DNA of 64,000 bases from Chondrilla cf. caribensis (taxonomy: Eukaryota > Porifera > Demospongiae > Chondrillida > Chondrillidae). The stretch spans positions 6,201,397 to 6,265,396 of the forward strand of contig OZ026548.1 of assembly GCA_964020155.1 (NCBI GenBank). The letters are read 5' to 3'. Below the pieces are notes generated by a model that worked only from the letters and a program-made list of their open reading frames with translations, had not been told where the DNA came from and did not search any database. Below are positions 12,259-23,900 of this stretch, piece after piece (within the stretch, counting starts at the first letter, position 1; each line of letters begins with the position of its first letter). Made by a program: the position numbers and the translations under genes.

Positions 12259-14626
12259 GCACGCACACACAACGCACACTTTCACTACAGCTGGAAAAAC
12301 TCACCTCATCCACATCACATTTGGTGAATATCTTGTCGAGCAGTGATCTGGATGTACAAGAAGAACAGAAGTTTCAGATATTGAGAATAACACACAAACG
12401 TACGTACGTACGTACGTATGTAAAACATATGAAATATGAAAACTTACGTATGTATCTACATACTACATAGGTGCAATGTACACGGGAACACTCAAATTCA
12501 ACTACAGTGAAACCTTGCTAATCTGACACCTCTATAATCCAACATTCTCTCTAATCCGACCACTATATGAGGTACAGTCACCATATATAAGTATGGTAAG
12601 AGGCAATTTATAATCCCACAGCCTCCTAATCCAACATTATTCTCAGGTCCCATTGAGTGTCAGATTAGAGATGTTTCACTGTATTGATGTCATTATACTG
12701 TCAGAGAATTCCATTTTGTAACAACCATATTGCATGGATCCAGTCAACCATTGTGTGATATCAATCGGCATCACGTGTTAGGCAAACCAGTGTGTCACAA
12801 GAGTTGAGTCAGGAGACAGCAGGCTAGTGATGTCAACTAACACCCAATTGTGGTGACCAGCAGATGTCCATTAACAGCCAATGGAATCAGCAGTCATGTG
12901 AACATTAGCTATAATAGGCAAACCACAGCACATCCTGGTGTCATGCCACAATGCATACAAGATACGTACGTACATTAGGTGTACACATACGTACATACGT
13001 ACATGTACATATATAAGTATGCACATACGCATGTACGTACGTACGTACATATAACACATATGTATATTCATGTACGTACATAAGAATTGACTGACATGAT
13101 ACAATAGGTCACGACCATACATATATTCTGTGCATACGTATGTATGCACATACAGTCACTTACGTATTTACATACGTACATACCTGTACTGTTTCTGCAT
13201 CACAAGCAGCTTTCTCCCTTGTCCGTATTCCGTCAAGTGCTCCACAAGTTGATCGAACATGTCACTGTCATTCTCACGCACTCTCTCGTAGTAGTCCCAA
13301 ACAAGCTGAATTGTAAAGACACAGGTATGTACATATGATATGTATGTGAATATATGGGATAACAGTCAAAAACATATGCAGGTTCATACGTACATACGAA
13401 TACGGACAGGAACACATTAATGCAACATTTGTACATACACACACACCTCCACAAACTGTCTTTCTGTATAGACACGTTCTGTGACGTCCACTTCAAGGTC
13501 CACTGTGTCTTTGAAGGCTTTCAAAGCAAGTTGGATCTGAGGGGACAGTAACTGAGTACACATCACTGTGTTTGGTCATGCAGGCATGTAGGAGAGGAGA
13601 TTTAAGACTCAAGATTTTGTCTGATGCCTAATACAGTGCCCTCTTTGGGTAAAGGCCTTCCAAATTCAATACAAGCTTCTTCAACCATAACATTAGCATT
13701 AATTCAATTGAAAATGTACGTACGTACGTATGCTTGTATGTGTTGCATGTAATTTAATAATAGTAATGTAAGTTAGACTTCAGCTATGTACATATATACG
13801 TACATACGTTTGCATGTGAACATGTCATCTTATACATACGTATGTGGGCTCATACACATATTACGTATGTATGCAGATACATGTGTAGATATACATACGT
13901 ATATATTATATATATACATATGTAGGCGTATACATACGTACATACATATGTACGTATGCATGTACTCACCTGTGATAATTCAACAGTGGTTTCCTCTGGA
14001 ATAACCCAGTCCCTGAAAACCATCCTGACTGCCTCCATCTTGTTGGCTTTCACTTCCTTCACTCTAGCCTCTTCCTTTTCTCTTTCTTCTCGCCTTCTCC
14101 GTGCAGAAGCTTTCAGTTTAGCCAACTTGCTCTCCTCGAGATGAAGGACCTGTTCTCTCAATTCATTAGAAGCCTGTTTCAGACCCCTCATGTAAGGAGA
14201 GGCCTCTGCAAAATTGCTGTACTGAGGATTATTCCTCATCAGATACTGGCCCAAGTAGTTGATGGGGTTGAATTCAGAAGTCAACTCAACACTGTCTTCC
14301 AGGCTTCTCTTGGACACTTCTGTACAAAGCTTCTCTATTCCGAGTATAACTAAAGGAAGAATGTTCTCCAAGAGATAAATGCGCGATTCAGGACTCAAAG
14401 ACACCAAATTCAGCCATTCCCTAGCTAAAATGTCAACTGTGAGATGCCTCTTATTTCGCTCTTGAGAGCTCCGCTTCTCAAGGCTAGCTAGGGTATTCTT
14501 TCGAGCTAGTTGGCGTAATATCTTATCATCTGTAGCTTGCCGTTTTTTCTTGAAGTTTACCCATTTACTAAAAGCATCTTTTGCTAAGACAAATTCTCTT
14601 CCTGAAGCAACCGTTACGTCGGCCAT
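6314..14626 (-). CDS. EFCAB5: EF-hand calcium-binding domain protein 5-like (EFCAB5)
   Basis: Large poorly understood EF-hand/GAF protein. Start ATG 14624-14626. Exons read as 13970-14626, 13447-13536, 13184-13305, 12305-12347, 12056-12155, 11192-11926, 10903-11111, 10526-10643, 9998-10236, 9452-9721, 8871-9149, 8640-8744, 8308-8429, 7825-7980, one within 7701-7787, 7165-7376, 6735-7091, 6546-6666 and 6314-6407. The first exon has an N-terminal helical region and NPINYLGQYLMRNNPQYSN, resembling a dimerisation/docking motif. An EF-hand-like loop DNNKSGYLELDEL lies in 9998-10236. GAF-like segments follow (GTLGVDTLGDDD; GCAVAIVDIASK). A 10-residue acidic repeat (EEEKVVEGGS) fills exon 11192-11926. 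The exon near 7701-7787 is uncertain in phase. The 6314 exon ends at a GTAAGC donor, so a short final exon probably lies below it (a phase-compatible candidate starts near 6145). Confidence 0.8.
6467..6545. repeat. (CA)n microsatellite at an EFCAB5 splice donor
   Basis: An almost 80-bp CA tract ends at 6545, directly abutting the exon at 6546-6666. The donor on the minus strand is therefore GTGTGTG. Confidence 0.9.
8055..8298. repeat. GATGGTGATGAT-type imperfect repeat in an EFCAB5 intron
   Basis: Imperfect GATGGTGATGATGGTAGTGACAGT-like trinucleotide-phased repeat between exons 7825-7980 and 8308-8429. The long D/S/G frame on the plus strand is a repeat artefact. Confidence 0.8.
11222..11688 (-). 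repeat. Coding 30-bp minisatellite in EFCAB5 (10-residue acidic repeat)
   Basis: About 15 tandem copies of a 30-bp unit that reads EEEKVVEGGS on the minus strand. Some units are 27 bp, so the frame is kept. Variants include VAEGGS, VSEGGS and KKK for EEK. It lies inside exon 11192-11926, which stays open throughout. Confidence 0.9.
12505..12681. mobile_element. MITE with TA target duplication, pogo/Tigger-like ends
   Basis: A 177-bp element flanked by TA on both sides. The terminal inverted repeats start CAGTGAAACCTTGCTAATCT; the right end read inverted is CAGTGAAACATCTCTAATCT. There is no coding capacity. It sits in an EFCAB5 intron between exons 12305-12347 and 13184-13305. CAGTGAAAC-type ends with TA duplication resemble pogo/Tigger non-autonomous elements. 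Confidence 0.75.
12710..13183. other. EFCAB5 intron with CATACGTAC-rich sequence
   Basis: Intronic sequence rich in short palindromic TACGTA/CATACGTACG motifs, a base pattern repeated in most EFCAB5 introns. No exon was seen. Confidence 0.5.
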
Positions 14627-14950
14627 TTTCGTCGAACTAAGTTACCATGGTAGCCGGTCGGTCAAGTCATCAGTATCTAGCACCAAAAATTGATCGATAA
14701 GATCTTTCTCTCCTATTTTAATCTCGACATTTCCATTGAGCTACTTTCTAGTCGAATGGAAGTAAATTGGCAACATGATAGCTCATACAACGAGCAATAC
14801 TGTTAATGGGATGAAGCGTTACTAGACAGGACTATTTTAGATGAGAATCCTGCCTAGAATCATGACTGACCCTGGATTAAAAAATCACACTTTTCCTGAC
14901 CGACCTACTATAATTTTTCAGATTTTTATTGAATCAACAATCAATATAAT
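14627..14950. promoter_or_regulatory. EFCAB5 5' flank / MMAB 3' flank
   Basis: A 324-bp spacer between the EFCAB5 start and the MMAB stop, same orientation. It must hold the EFCAB5 promoter and the MMAB polyadenylation region. No clear core element was picked out. Confidence 0.4.
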
Positions 14951-15342
14951 TCAATCTGGTCTTATATATATCTCTTCTTTTCTTCCTTCAACTTTGGCAA
15001 CAAACCTTGCTGCTACAAAGAGGTAGTCACTGAGCCGATTGATGTATTTGTACACTTCTTCGTTCACATCCTCATCTCTAAGTAACACCACGACCCTTCA
15101 AAGTAACCATTGAAAACAAAACTCAACATAGTACAGCTAAAATGCAAGCACAATCAATATGTCCTGTGCATTCGTGCTATAGAGGCTTCCTTACTTTCGT
15201 TCTGTTTCTCTGCAGAGAGATCTAGCAATGTGCAGGACTGTAGCAGCTACACCACCACTCTATGGGTGAAGGAGAAATTCAAGGGACATGTATATACACA
15301 CAAAACACACACACAATAATATCAACACCAACACACACACAG

Positions 15343-15408
<66 letters not shown>

Positions 15409-16542
15409 TGTGTGTACATTGGTAACTCACTGGTAAAATGAAATTCTTCAACGGTGGAAGCTGTCCATCTAGCCCATCAATCCATTCTTCAAGCTCTTCT
15501 ATATGTCTGGCATTGAAACTGGTTCGCTCTTCACAAACAGTACACAGTCAGTGAAGTAAAATAATATAAACAAATACACTATACATCCAAGAGGTATCTT
15601 CACAGTGGTTGTAACAGCCCTACTGGATAACCACCACAGCAGATTATGGCTATACCTTGTTTGAGCGTTGATGCTTTAGTTCTCGGAGTAGCGATGTGAC
15701 TCCCAATGTCTTGTAAAATACATTGTATCTTCATGGAAGGATCAGGTTCATATCACAAGTGCAGTGTGACATACGTATAGACATCTATTTTAGATACCAG
15801 CAGAGTGCAGACATACACACAATGTACACAAACAACACACAACACACACACAAAATACATATGCACACACACAACAAACACACACACACGTCACCTTCTT
15901 TAGTTGCTCTGGAACAGGGTGATATTTGGATTCATCACAGAACTCACGGCCATGTCTACATGTAGTGAATCAATTGTACGTACATCAACCAAGGAACAAA
16001 TGTGTTAGGTAACAGGTGGCTAAACGACCTCCATCACAACCATTCTCTCATTCTCATCTTCACTCTCTCTTACCCTATTGTTGAAGAAAGATGATCGGTT
16101 GAACCAAGTGCTTCAAATATGACGTGGTCCTTTGGAAGTCGACTGCCAGCAAATGTACTAGTCACACCTAATTCAATAATAATAATATGATCATTCAACA
16201 AAGTCACAATTTACAAATCCATGGTATAGGCACTGGTATACACACTATCCATAATACAGCTGTCTCAATCAAAACATAGAATTTGGATTATAATAGTATA
16301 TGCAGAATACATCTACTACATGGGTGATCATAGACAGTACATGTACTGTACATACTGTACGTTGAGTCTGTAAGAGTTGATGTCCATATGATTCACTTAA
16401 TGTCTTCTCCCTCACCTTTGTCTCCTGTTCGTGTATATATACGGAATCTCCCTCCTTCGTGGTTCAACAGTTGACCTGATCCAATAGATGAAATTGTCAC
16501 TCTCTGAACGGAATTGACAGTAATAGCGCTAGCGGGGAACAT
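14951..16542 (-). CDS. MMAB: Corrinoid (cob(I)alamin) adenosyltransferase, mitochondrial
   Basis: Transfers adenosyl from ATP to cob(I)alamin, making the coenzyme of methylmalonyl-CoA mutase in mitochondria. Seven exons: 16416-16542, 16074-16167, 15895-15955, 15656-15728, 15431-15528, 15195-15259, 14951-15095, with matching phases and TGA at 14951-14953. Motifs are IYTRTGDKG (ATP-binding PduO signature), [34 protein letters not shown], and [15 protein letters not shown] (the RRxER-type block), then [17 protein letters not shown]. Length is about 220 residues, as in the family. The first ATG (16540-16542) gives a short N-terminus ([14 protein letters not shown]) compatible with a targeting peptide. 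Between exons 5 and 6 are (CA)n tracts (15326-15414). Confidence 0.93.
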
Positions 16543-16781
16543 GCCAAGCTCTTTGGTGTACGGTACGAAGAACACCGACTCACCTTCAGCAAGGGACGCT
16601 GAAAACAGTGAACGTTATATACACACAGCTTCGAAGGCCGCCTGAAGAGCACACGAAGTACGCTCATCTTCCTAGCAGAATGCGGACATTGCGCAACTCA
16701 ACTCGACCATGTATTAATTTTGTATTTTATATTTTCCGTGCACATAATATAAATTGATCGAATACTCGCAAATTAACGGTG
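16543..16781. other. MMAB 5' flank / NSRP1 3' flank
   Basis: A 239-bp spacer between same-strand genes, AT-rich near 16710-16765. It presumably contains the NSRP1 polyadenylation site and the MMAB promoter. Confidence 0.4.
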
Positions 16782-17915
16782 TTAAGTTTGCTTTGCTCTT
16801 TTTCTAGCTAAGTATCTTTCTCTGGCAGCTCCCACAGAAGTCTCAGTGTTTCTCTTTTCAGCCTTCCTCTTTCTAAGGACTTCCTTGGCGACTTCTTCCA
16901 TTGCATATGCCTGTTCTTCTGTTTCCACAGTTTCCCGAGGTGTTGGGACATCACGGATTTGTTGGTCTCGTTCGTTAACACTACCTTCAGCTGTGTCTGG
17001 ACTCCCTCTGGAATAATGTCTTTCTGGGCTATGTCTGGAGTGATGTCTGTCTGGACTATGTCTGGAGTCACGTCTGTCTGGACTATGTCTGGAGTGATGC
17101 TTGTCTGGACTATGTCTGGAATCACGTCTGTCTGGACTATGTCTGGAGTCATGTCTGTCTGGACTATGTCTGGAGTCACGTCTGTCTGGACTATGTCTGG
17201 AGTCACGTCTGTCTGGACTTCCTCTGGAGTGACGTCTGTCTGAACTATGTCTAGCATGACGTCTGTCAATACCTCCATCTCCGTGATGCTTCCTCACAGC
17301 ACTTGGTGACCTGACTTGCTTTTCTCCTCTCTCTACACCAGTGTCCTTCAACTGACCACTCCCTTGTGAATCCCCCACTAGCTCCTTGTCCAACGTTCCT
17401 TCCCTGGCAGCTACTCGACTACTTAGTAAATTTCGATAAAAAAGATTCAAGTCCTTTTTCTGACCTGAGGCTGTAGTGAGAGGTAAACCACAAAATGACA
17501 CACTAATAACTCTTCAGCACACCAGACCAAGGATTTTGAATACAACGGGAAGACAAACCAGCTTTTTCTTCTTTCCTCAGTCTCTCTTCTTCAGCCTTCC
17601 TCTCTTCCAAGATTTTACGGTAACTTGGGGTAACAAAGGCATCTTTATCTTCAAACTTTTCTGCATCATTATCAATTTCTTTCTTCATTTTCTTTTCGAA
17701 AATGATATCCTGTTCTTTCTTCCTCAATTCAGCAGCTTTCTTGAGTTGCATTATGTACTTTGGCTGCATCAGTACACACACAAAAGAATGGAACACTCAA
17801 TGAGCTAATATAAACGACACAAATCAAACTATAGCTGGTATTTACAAACATATGTACCACTGTACTGTTAAATGGCATTTGAAAATTGATTCATTCAATA
17901 CAATCCACAGGATAG

Positions 17916-17983
<68 letters not shown>

Positions 17984-18220
17984 CTACACCTTTCTATCAA
18001 CTTGGTTCTGGACTTTCTGGTCAGTTTGCCTCTTCTTCGCAGTTAAGTCATCATAGATTGCATCATATTCAAATATGGATGGGTCTTCCTCGATAGCCTT
18101 GTCTATAGCATCACGAGTCTGAATGATCAGAATACAGTACATTATGATGATGATTTCTCCATAACATTGGTATATTCTACATCACACACACGCATGCAAG
18201 CACGCACGCATGCATGCACG

Positions 18221-18274
<54 letters not shown>

Positions 18275-18701
18275 ATTATGCACTATCTATTACCCTTCGG
18301 CAATGCACGAATAGCTTAGTCTCACGGGATAATACTTTGATTGTGAAATAGACAAAATGGAGGCACTCACTTCGAGTCTAAACTAAAAAGGCCACCGTGA
18401 ATAATGGTTATGCTCCACACATTGTAATACCCAATACAACTGTATAACATAATAGTAATATTATGTATAGAGTAAAGTGGGGTAGCCTGGAACAGCCGGT
18501 AACTTAGAAGCAATAACCTCAAGCACTCCACCGAACAGACGCGAACCCTCTATGTCTACAAACCTGCTTGGCAACCCAGCTCTTCCGCGAAGACCTCAAC
18601 GATGTGTTTACTTTCTGCACAGAAGTCTCCTCGTCATCGCTCGAATCACTCCCAAACACATTGTTCCCCTTTGAAGGCGCCTTCTTCGATTTATTTGACA
18701 T
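16782..18701 (-). CDS. NSRP1: Nuclear speckle splicing regulatory protein 1
   Basis: RNA-binding splicing regulator of nuclear speckles (CCDC55/DUF2040 family). Four exons: 18564-18701, 17990-18119, 17559-17763, 16782-17470. It begins MSNKSKKAPSKGN with an acidic stretch (SDSSDDEE). The next exon has DPSIFEYDAIYDDL, then the diagnostic coiled-coil DUF2040 core (PKYIMQLKKAAELRKKEQ ... EDKDAFVTPSYRKILEERK), then KKDLNLFYRNLL. The C-terminal half is an SR/RD-like repeat (RRDSRHSPD) followed by a basic end (LARKRAKQT). An in-frame upstream ATG (10 residues further) also exists; the start was chosen for fit to the family. The intron after 17990 has a 60-bp (CA)n tract. Confidence 0.88.
16990..17262 (-). 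repeat. Coding 27-bp minisatellite in NSRP1 (9-residue repeat)
   Basis: About ten 27-bp units reading RRDSRHSPD on the minus strand, with H/Y/G variants. It lies in the last NSRP1 exon and the frame is preserved in every copy. Confidence 0.88.
17922..17979. repeat. (CA)n microsatellite in an NSRP1 intron
   Basis: A pure CA tract ends about 10 bases from the exon 17990-18119 donor. A second tract of the same type lies at 18190-18271, preceded by CGCATG-rich sequence. Confidence 0.85.
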
Positions 18702-19116
18702 TAAAATCAAACCATACCTTGGCAACGATGAAATATAGTTCTTTGGATACTACTGACAACACATTCGCACCGACATCAATAAGATCATAAAAGAACTAAC
18801 TTTTGTGGACCACCATATCGATCGGAGTCCATTTCCACAACGTCATGCTATCACGGTATATACAGTACCTACAAGTCTACATTCTGACGTAATAATTGGA
18901 TGACGCTAGCTAACACAATGAATATGATTTTACTACATATAGACTAAAAACGCAACCACTTGACGTATTATCACTCCATAGCTCCTTTTTATCGTCCCGT
19001 GCAATATTTCAAAGTGGGAGAATATTAAGGGGAACAAATAATACATAGGTAAACAAATACTTGAAGGTAAACAAATACTTCAAAGGTAAACAATATTTCC
19101 AAATATTTCAATCTGG
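18702..19116. other. NSRP1 5' flank
   Basis: Presumed NSRP1 promoter, followed by AT-rich sequence with three copies of AAGGTAAACAA around 19050-19092. No exon was seen. Confidence 0.4.
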
Positions 19117-19519
19117 GTGAACCAGAGAGGATGGGGGCATGGAGTATTCTGTCACACCCACTCAGGAAGCTGGTTTTGCTGGAATAACAAGTGCTTCATA
19201 ATTTAAATGTAGGTCCCAGTTATATTCGAAACAATTCCCTTACCACACCACCTCTATCAAGAATTACACTAAAAGGTGCTTAACATTTTACCCCCATTCT
19301 CTCCCAATCTTCAAATGAAGTGAACCAGAGAGGATGGGGGCATGGAGTATTCTGTCACACCCACTCAGGAAGCTGGTTTTGCTGGAATAACAAGTGCTTC
19401 ATAATTTAAATGTAGGTCCCAGTTATATTCGAAACAATTCCCTTACCACACCACCTCTATCAAGAATTACACTAAAAGGTGCTTAACATTTTACCCCCAT
19501 TCTCTCCCAATCTTCAAAT
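19117..19519. repeat. 203-bp perfect tandem duplication
   Basis: Two adjacent copies (19117-19319 and 19320-19519) beginning GTGAACCAGAGAGGATGGGG. They appear identical base for base over about 200 bp by eye. There is no coding content. It is either a very recent duplication or an assembly artefact. Confidence 0.88.
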
Positions 19520-20018
19520 GGTAAGCATCTCCGCTGACAATGTGCCTCAATTTCAGGTCATAAAAGTATTGAGTTGACACGCCCCCTCTTCCATGAGCTA
19601 TGCAAGAAGGCGCTTAGCATTCTTTTCTCTAAAATAAACACATAATTACATAATAAATATTAGTTAAAGCGGTAGTACGTGGGTGGAGCAATAGCTTTCA
19701 CTCTTTCCTATGTTGTCCATAATTTGTTCAAGTATCAAAATACTGTATTTTGATCACATTAAAATTAATGAAGTAATTCTCGGATTTGTAATTAATAAAA
19801 TAGTCACCCACTCAGGGTCAAAGACACCTATATATGGAGAGCTTTACAGGGACTTTCCACAGAGACTGTGTACTTGCGTCATTCCACGAATGCAGAAGAC
19901 ACTATTCTAGCTGGGAGGTCAGCCGCGAGTCCCAAAGCTCCCCCCTACGGTTCTTTGTAGAGAGTATTGCGACTGACCACCAGGAAGTGAGCTATTTTTT
20001 TTCAGAGAAAAAAACCGT
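19520..20018. repeat. Dispersed-repeat spacer (copies also at 35075-35140 and 54660-54750)
   Basis: The stretch 19560-19625 (CCATGAGCTATGCAAGAAGG ...) recurs in diverged form at about 35075-35140. The stretch 19850-19935 (GACTGTGTACTTG ... CTAGCTGGGAGGTCAGCCGC) recurs at about 54677-54745. These look like pieces of an old interspersed element. No gene was seen. Confidence 0.65.
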
Positions 20019-20088
20019 CCTATTGAGGATTCGAACCCGCGACCTGGAGCCTAGAGTCGTGTCACCTGACCACCCCGCCACCGTGACC
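20019..20088 (-). other. tRNA-derived relic or SINE head (A and B boxes)
   Basis: On the minus strand it has an A-box-like segment (TGGCGGGGTGGTCAGG, 20065-20080) and a perfect B box (GGTTCGAATCC, 20027-20037) at tRNA spacing. The acceptor stem does not pair and no clean anticodon arm is seen. A working tRNA is unlikely; a tRNA-derived SINE or pseudo-tRNA fits better. Confidence 0.6.
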
Positions 20089-20276
20089 TATCTATTTTAT
20101 GATTATTATCTGCGCTATTTAAAGTTGCCCTCAATGTTCAATTCGGAGAATAGGCCACCCACAGTCACTCGAATCACTTGATCGTCTCTAATAGGTTTAG
20201 AAGAACCTTTGGTGAAGATTTAAAGTTCGTTGAAGTCTTTGCGCTCAAATTCTAGCCCAAATCCTAATTGTCGGCG

Positions 20277-20452
20277 TTTTGAAATCGGCCATTTTGTTCG
20301 CACAATATAAATGATATAAATTCACTGTAGTAGTTACGCGTAGTAATGCATATTATATGATGTTGCAGTATTTCCTAAATTCGAATATACTCGAAGATGG
20401 TGGAGGTACGTAGCTCGTAGCTACGGCAAGGGAGCTTTACAAAGTGATCCGT
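20277..20452. repeat. Flank repeat, left copy
   Basis: About 165-175 bp beginning AATCGGCCATTTTGTTCGCA and ending at GGGAGCTTTACAAAGT. A near-identical copy in the same orientation lies at 34876-35036, beyond the satellite and the cysteine synthase fragment. Differences are a two-base indel and a few substitutions. Confidence 0.88.
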
Positions 20453-20503
20453 TCCATACTATAAAACCCGAGGGTATGTAGGATTCACTTGCTTTGTGTT
20501 CAG

Positions 20504-20873
20504 TTTTGAAGTAGTGAAGATTATTCATGACAAGATACTGGACGTGACTGGTAGTAACCAGTGAGTGCACCATTATGTGATCCACTGTGATTATCGTACT
20601 CAAGTATTACATCTGCTCTCAGAGTACCCCTTGTTCTGGTGGGAAACAAGACAGACCTCCACATGCAAAGGTAGCGGATTTTACTATGGCCACTCTTAAT
20701 GTATCAATCTTCACCCTATCCAGCTCTAATGTATATCATAGGGTGTTGTCTATGTTATGACGGTGTGGTGTTTGTTTTGCAATGTTTTCAGATCTGTTTC
20801 AACCAAAGAAGGGAAGGGCTTAGCAGAGTCTTGGAAGGCTGCCTTCATAGAATCATCAGCCAAACAGCATGAA
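20504..20873 (+). pseudogene. RHEB: RHEB-like small GTPase, three internal exons only
   Basis: RHEB is a Ras-family GTPase that activates mTORC1 on lysosomes. Three exons with good splice sites and matching phases: 20504-20560, 20623-20670, 20792-20873. They read FEVVKIIHDKILDVTG, then VPLVLVGNKTDLHMQ (the NKxD guanine-specificity motif), then KGLAESWKAAFIESSAK (the SAK motif). These match RHEB in order. The N-terminal exons (P-loop, PTIENTF effector region) were not found upstream, and the C-terminal exon with the CaaX box was not found downstream. The last donor (GTGAGC) is followed about 55 bp later by the satellite. It is a gene fragment, or a real gene whose other exons are displaced by the array or by misassembly. 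No internal stop is seen. Confidence 0.75.
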
Positions 20874-20930
20874 GTGAGCTATCTACCATTGCGATATAAT
20901 TTATGTTATTAAAGCAGACTCCACTCACCA

Positions 20931-23900
20931 AACTCACCAACACAATTTCGGAAAAATTCAGATTGTCCTGAGTGCGCTATAAGCCTCGTGGTGACAAGCA
21001 AAAAAATGTCATATTTTTGGCTTGTCACCACGACCTCTCCTGTGTGCACGTGATGCATCATAGGTCAAATACGAATGCACAGACACATTCCTGGACCTAG
21101 GACGGTCCTTCTGATAACAATAAAGATGCATTTTGATGTCGACCAATAATTCTCCCCAGTGCCCATATGCCACATATAATAAAATGTATATACTTTTGTA
21201 TGTATATAAGTGTAATATGCCTTGTGGTGATCACCTGAGCAATTGGACATTTCTTTGCTGGTCACCAAGGGCTAGCCAGTGTCCGTGCTAAACTCACCAA
21301 CACAATTTGGTAAGAATTGAGATTGTCCTGAGTGTGCTATAAGCCTCGTGGTGACAAGCAAAAAAATGTCACTTTTTAGGCTTGTCACCACGGCCTCTCC
21401 TGTGTGCATGTGATGCATCATAGGTCAAATCCGAATGCACAGACACACTCCTGGACCTAGTACGGTCCTTCTGATAACAATAAAGATGCATTTTGATGTC
21501 GACTAAAAATTGTCCCCAGTGCCCATATGCCACATATAGTAAAATGTATGTACATTTGTATGTATATAAGTGTAATATGCCTTATGGTGATCACCTGAAC
21601 AATTGGACATTTCTTTGCTGGTCACCAAGGGCTAGCCAGTGTCCGTGCTAAACTCACCAACACAATTTGGTAAGAATTGATATTGTCCTGAGTGTGCTAT
21701 AAGCCTCGTGGTGACAAGCAAAAAAATGTCACTTTTTAGGCTTGTCACCACGGCCTCTCCTGTGTGCACGTGATGCATCATAGGTCAAATCCAAATGCAC
21801 AGACACACTCCTGGACCTAGTAGGGTCCTTCTGATAACAATAAATATGCATTTTGATGTCGACCAATAATTCTCCCCAGTGCCCATATGCCACATATAGT
21901 AAAATGTATGTACATTTGTATGTATATAAGTGTAATATGCCTTATGGTGATCACCTGAGCAATTGGACAATTCTTTGCTGGTCACCAAGGGCTAGCCAGT
22001 GTCCGTGCTAAACTCACCAACACAATTTGGTAAGAATTGAGATTGTCCTGAGTGTGCTATAAGCCTCGTGGTGACAAGCAAAAAAATGTCACTTTTTAGG
22101 CTTGTCACCACGGCCTCTCCTGTGTGCACGTGATGCATTATAGGTCAAATCCAAATGCACAGACACACTCCTGGACCTGGTACGGTCCTTCTGATAACAA
22201 TAAATATGCATTTTGATGTCGACCAATAATTCTCCCCATTGCCCATATGCCACATATGATGAAATGTATATACTTTTGTATGTATATAAGTGTAATATGC
22301 CTTATGGTGATCACCTGAGCAATTGGACATTTCTTTGCTGGTCACCAAGGGCTAGCCAGTGTCCATGCTAAACTCACCAACACAATTTGGTAAGAATTGA
22401 TATTGTCCTGAGTGGGCTATAAGCCTCGTGGTGACAAGCAAAAAAAAATGTCACTTTTTAGGCTTGTCACCACGGCCTCTCCTGTGTGCACGTGATGCAT
22501 CATAGGTCAAATCCAAATGCACAGACACACTCCTGGACCTAGTACGGTCCTTCTGATAACAATAAAGATGCATTTTGATGTCGACCAATAATTCTCCCCA
22601 TTGCCCATATGCCACATATAGTAAAATGTATGTACTATTGTATGTATATAAGTGTAATATGCCTTATGGTGATCACCTGAGCAATTGGACATTTCTTTGC
22701 TGGTCACCAAGGGCTAGCCAGTGTCCATGCTAAACTCACCAACACAATTTGGTAAGAATTGAGATTGCCCTGAGTGCGCTATAAGCCACGTGGTGACAAG
22801 CAAAAAATGTCACTTTTTAGGCTTGTCACCACGGCCTCTCCTGTGTGCATGTGATGCATCATAGGTCAAATCCGAATGCACAGACACACTCCTGGACCTA
22901 GTACGGTCCTTCTGATAACAATAAAGATGCATTTTGATGTCGACTAAAAATTGTCCCCAGTGCCCATATGCCACATATAGTAAAATGTATGTACTATTGT
23001 ATGTATATAAGTGTCATATGCCTTATGGTGATCACCTGAGCAATTGGACATTTCTTTGCTAGTCACCAAGGGCTAGCCAGTGTCCATGCTAAACTCACCA
23101 ACACAATTTGGTAAGAATTGAGATTGTCCTGAGTGGGCTATAAGCCTCGTGGTGACAAGCAAAAAAATGTCACTTTTTAGGCTTGTCACCACGGCCTCTC
23201 CTGTGTGCACGTGATGCATCATAGGTCAAATCCGAATGCACAGACACACTCCTGGACCTAGTACGGTCCTTCTGATAACAATAAAGATGCATTTTGATGT
23301 CGACTAAAAATTGTCCCCAGTGCCCATATGCCACATATAGTAAAATGTATGTACATTTGTATGTATATAAGTGTAATATGCCTTGTGGTGATCACCTGAG
23401 CAATTGGACATTTCTTTGCTAGTCACCAAGGGCTAGCCAGTGTCCTTGCTAAACTCACCAACACAATTTGGTAAGAATTGATATTGTCCTGAGTGGGCTA
23501 TAAGCCTCATGGTGACAAGCAAAAAAAATGTCAATTTTTTGAGTTGTCACCACGGCCTCTCCTGTGTGCACGTGATGCATAATGGGTCAAATCCGAATGC
23601 ACAGACACACTCCTGGACCTAGTAGGGTCCTTCTGATAACAATAAAGATGCATTTTGATGTCAACCAAAAATTGTCCCCAGTGCCCATATGCCACATATA
23701 ATAAAATGTACACACTTTTCTATGTATATAAGTGTAATACGCCTCGTGGTGATCACCTGAGCAATTGGACATTTCTTTGCTGGTCACCAAGGGCTAGCCA
23801 GTGTCCGTGCTAAACTCACCAACACAATTTGGTAAGAATTGAGATTGTCCTGAGTGCGCTATTAGCCTCGTGGTGACAAGCAAAAAATTGTCACTTTTTA

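Noticed and set aside
20019..20088. Functional tRNA gene
   Set aside because: A and B boxes are present, but the acceptor and anticodon stems do not pair. Kept as a tRNA-like relic only.
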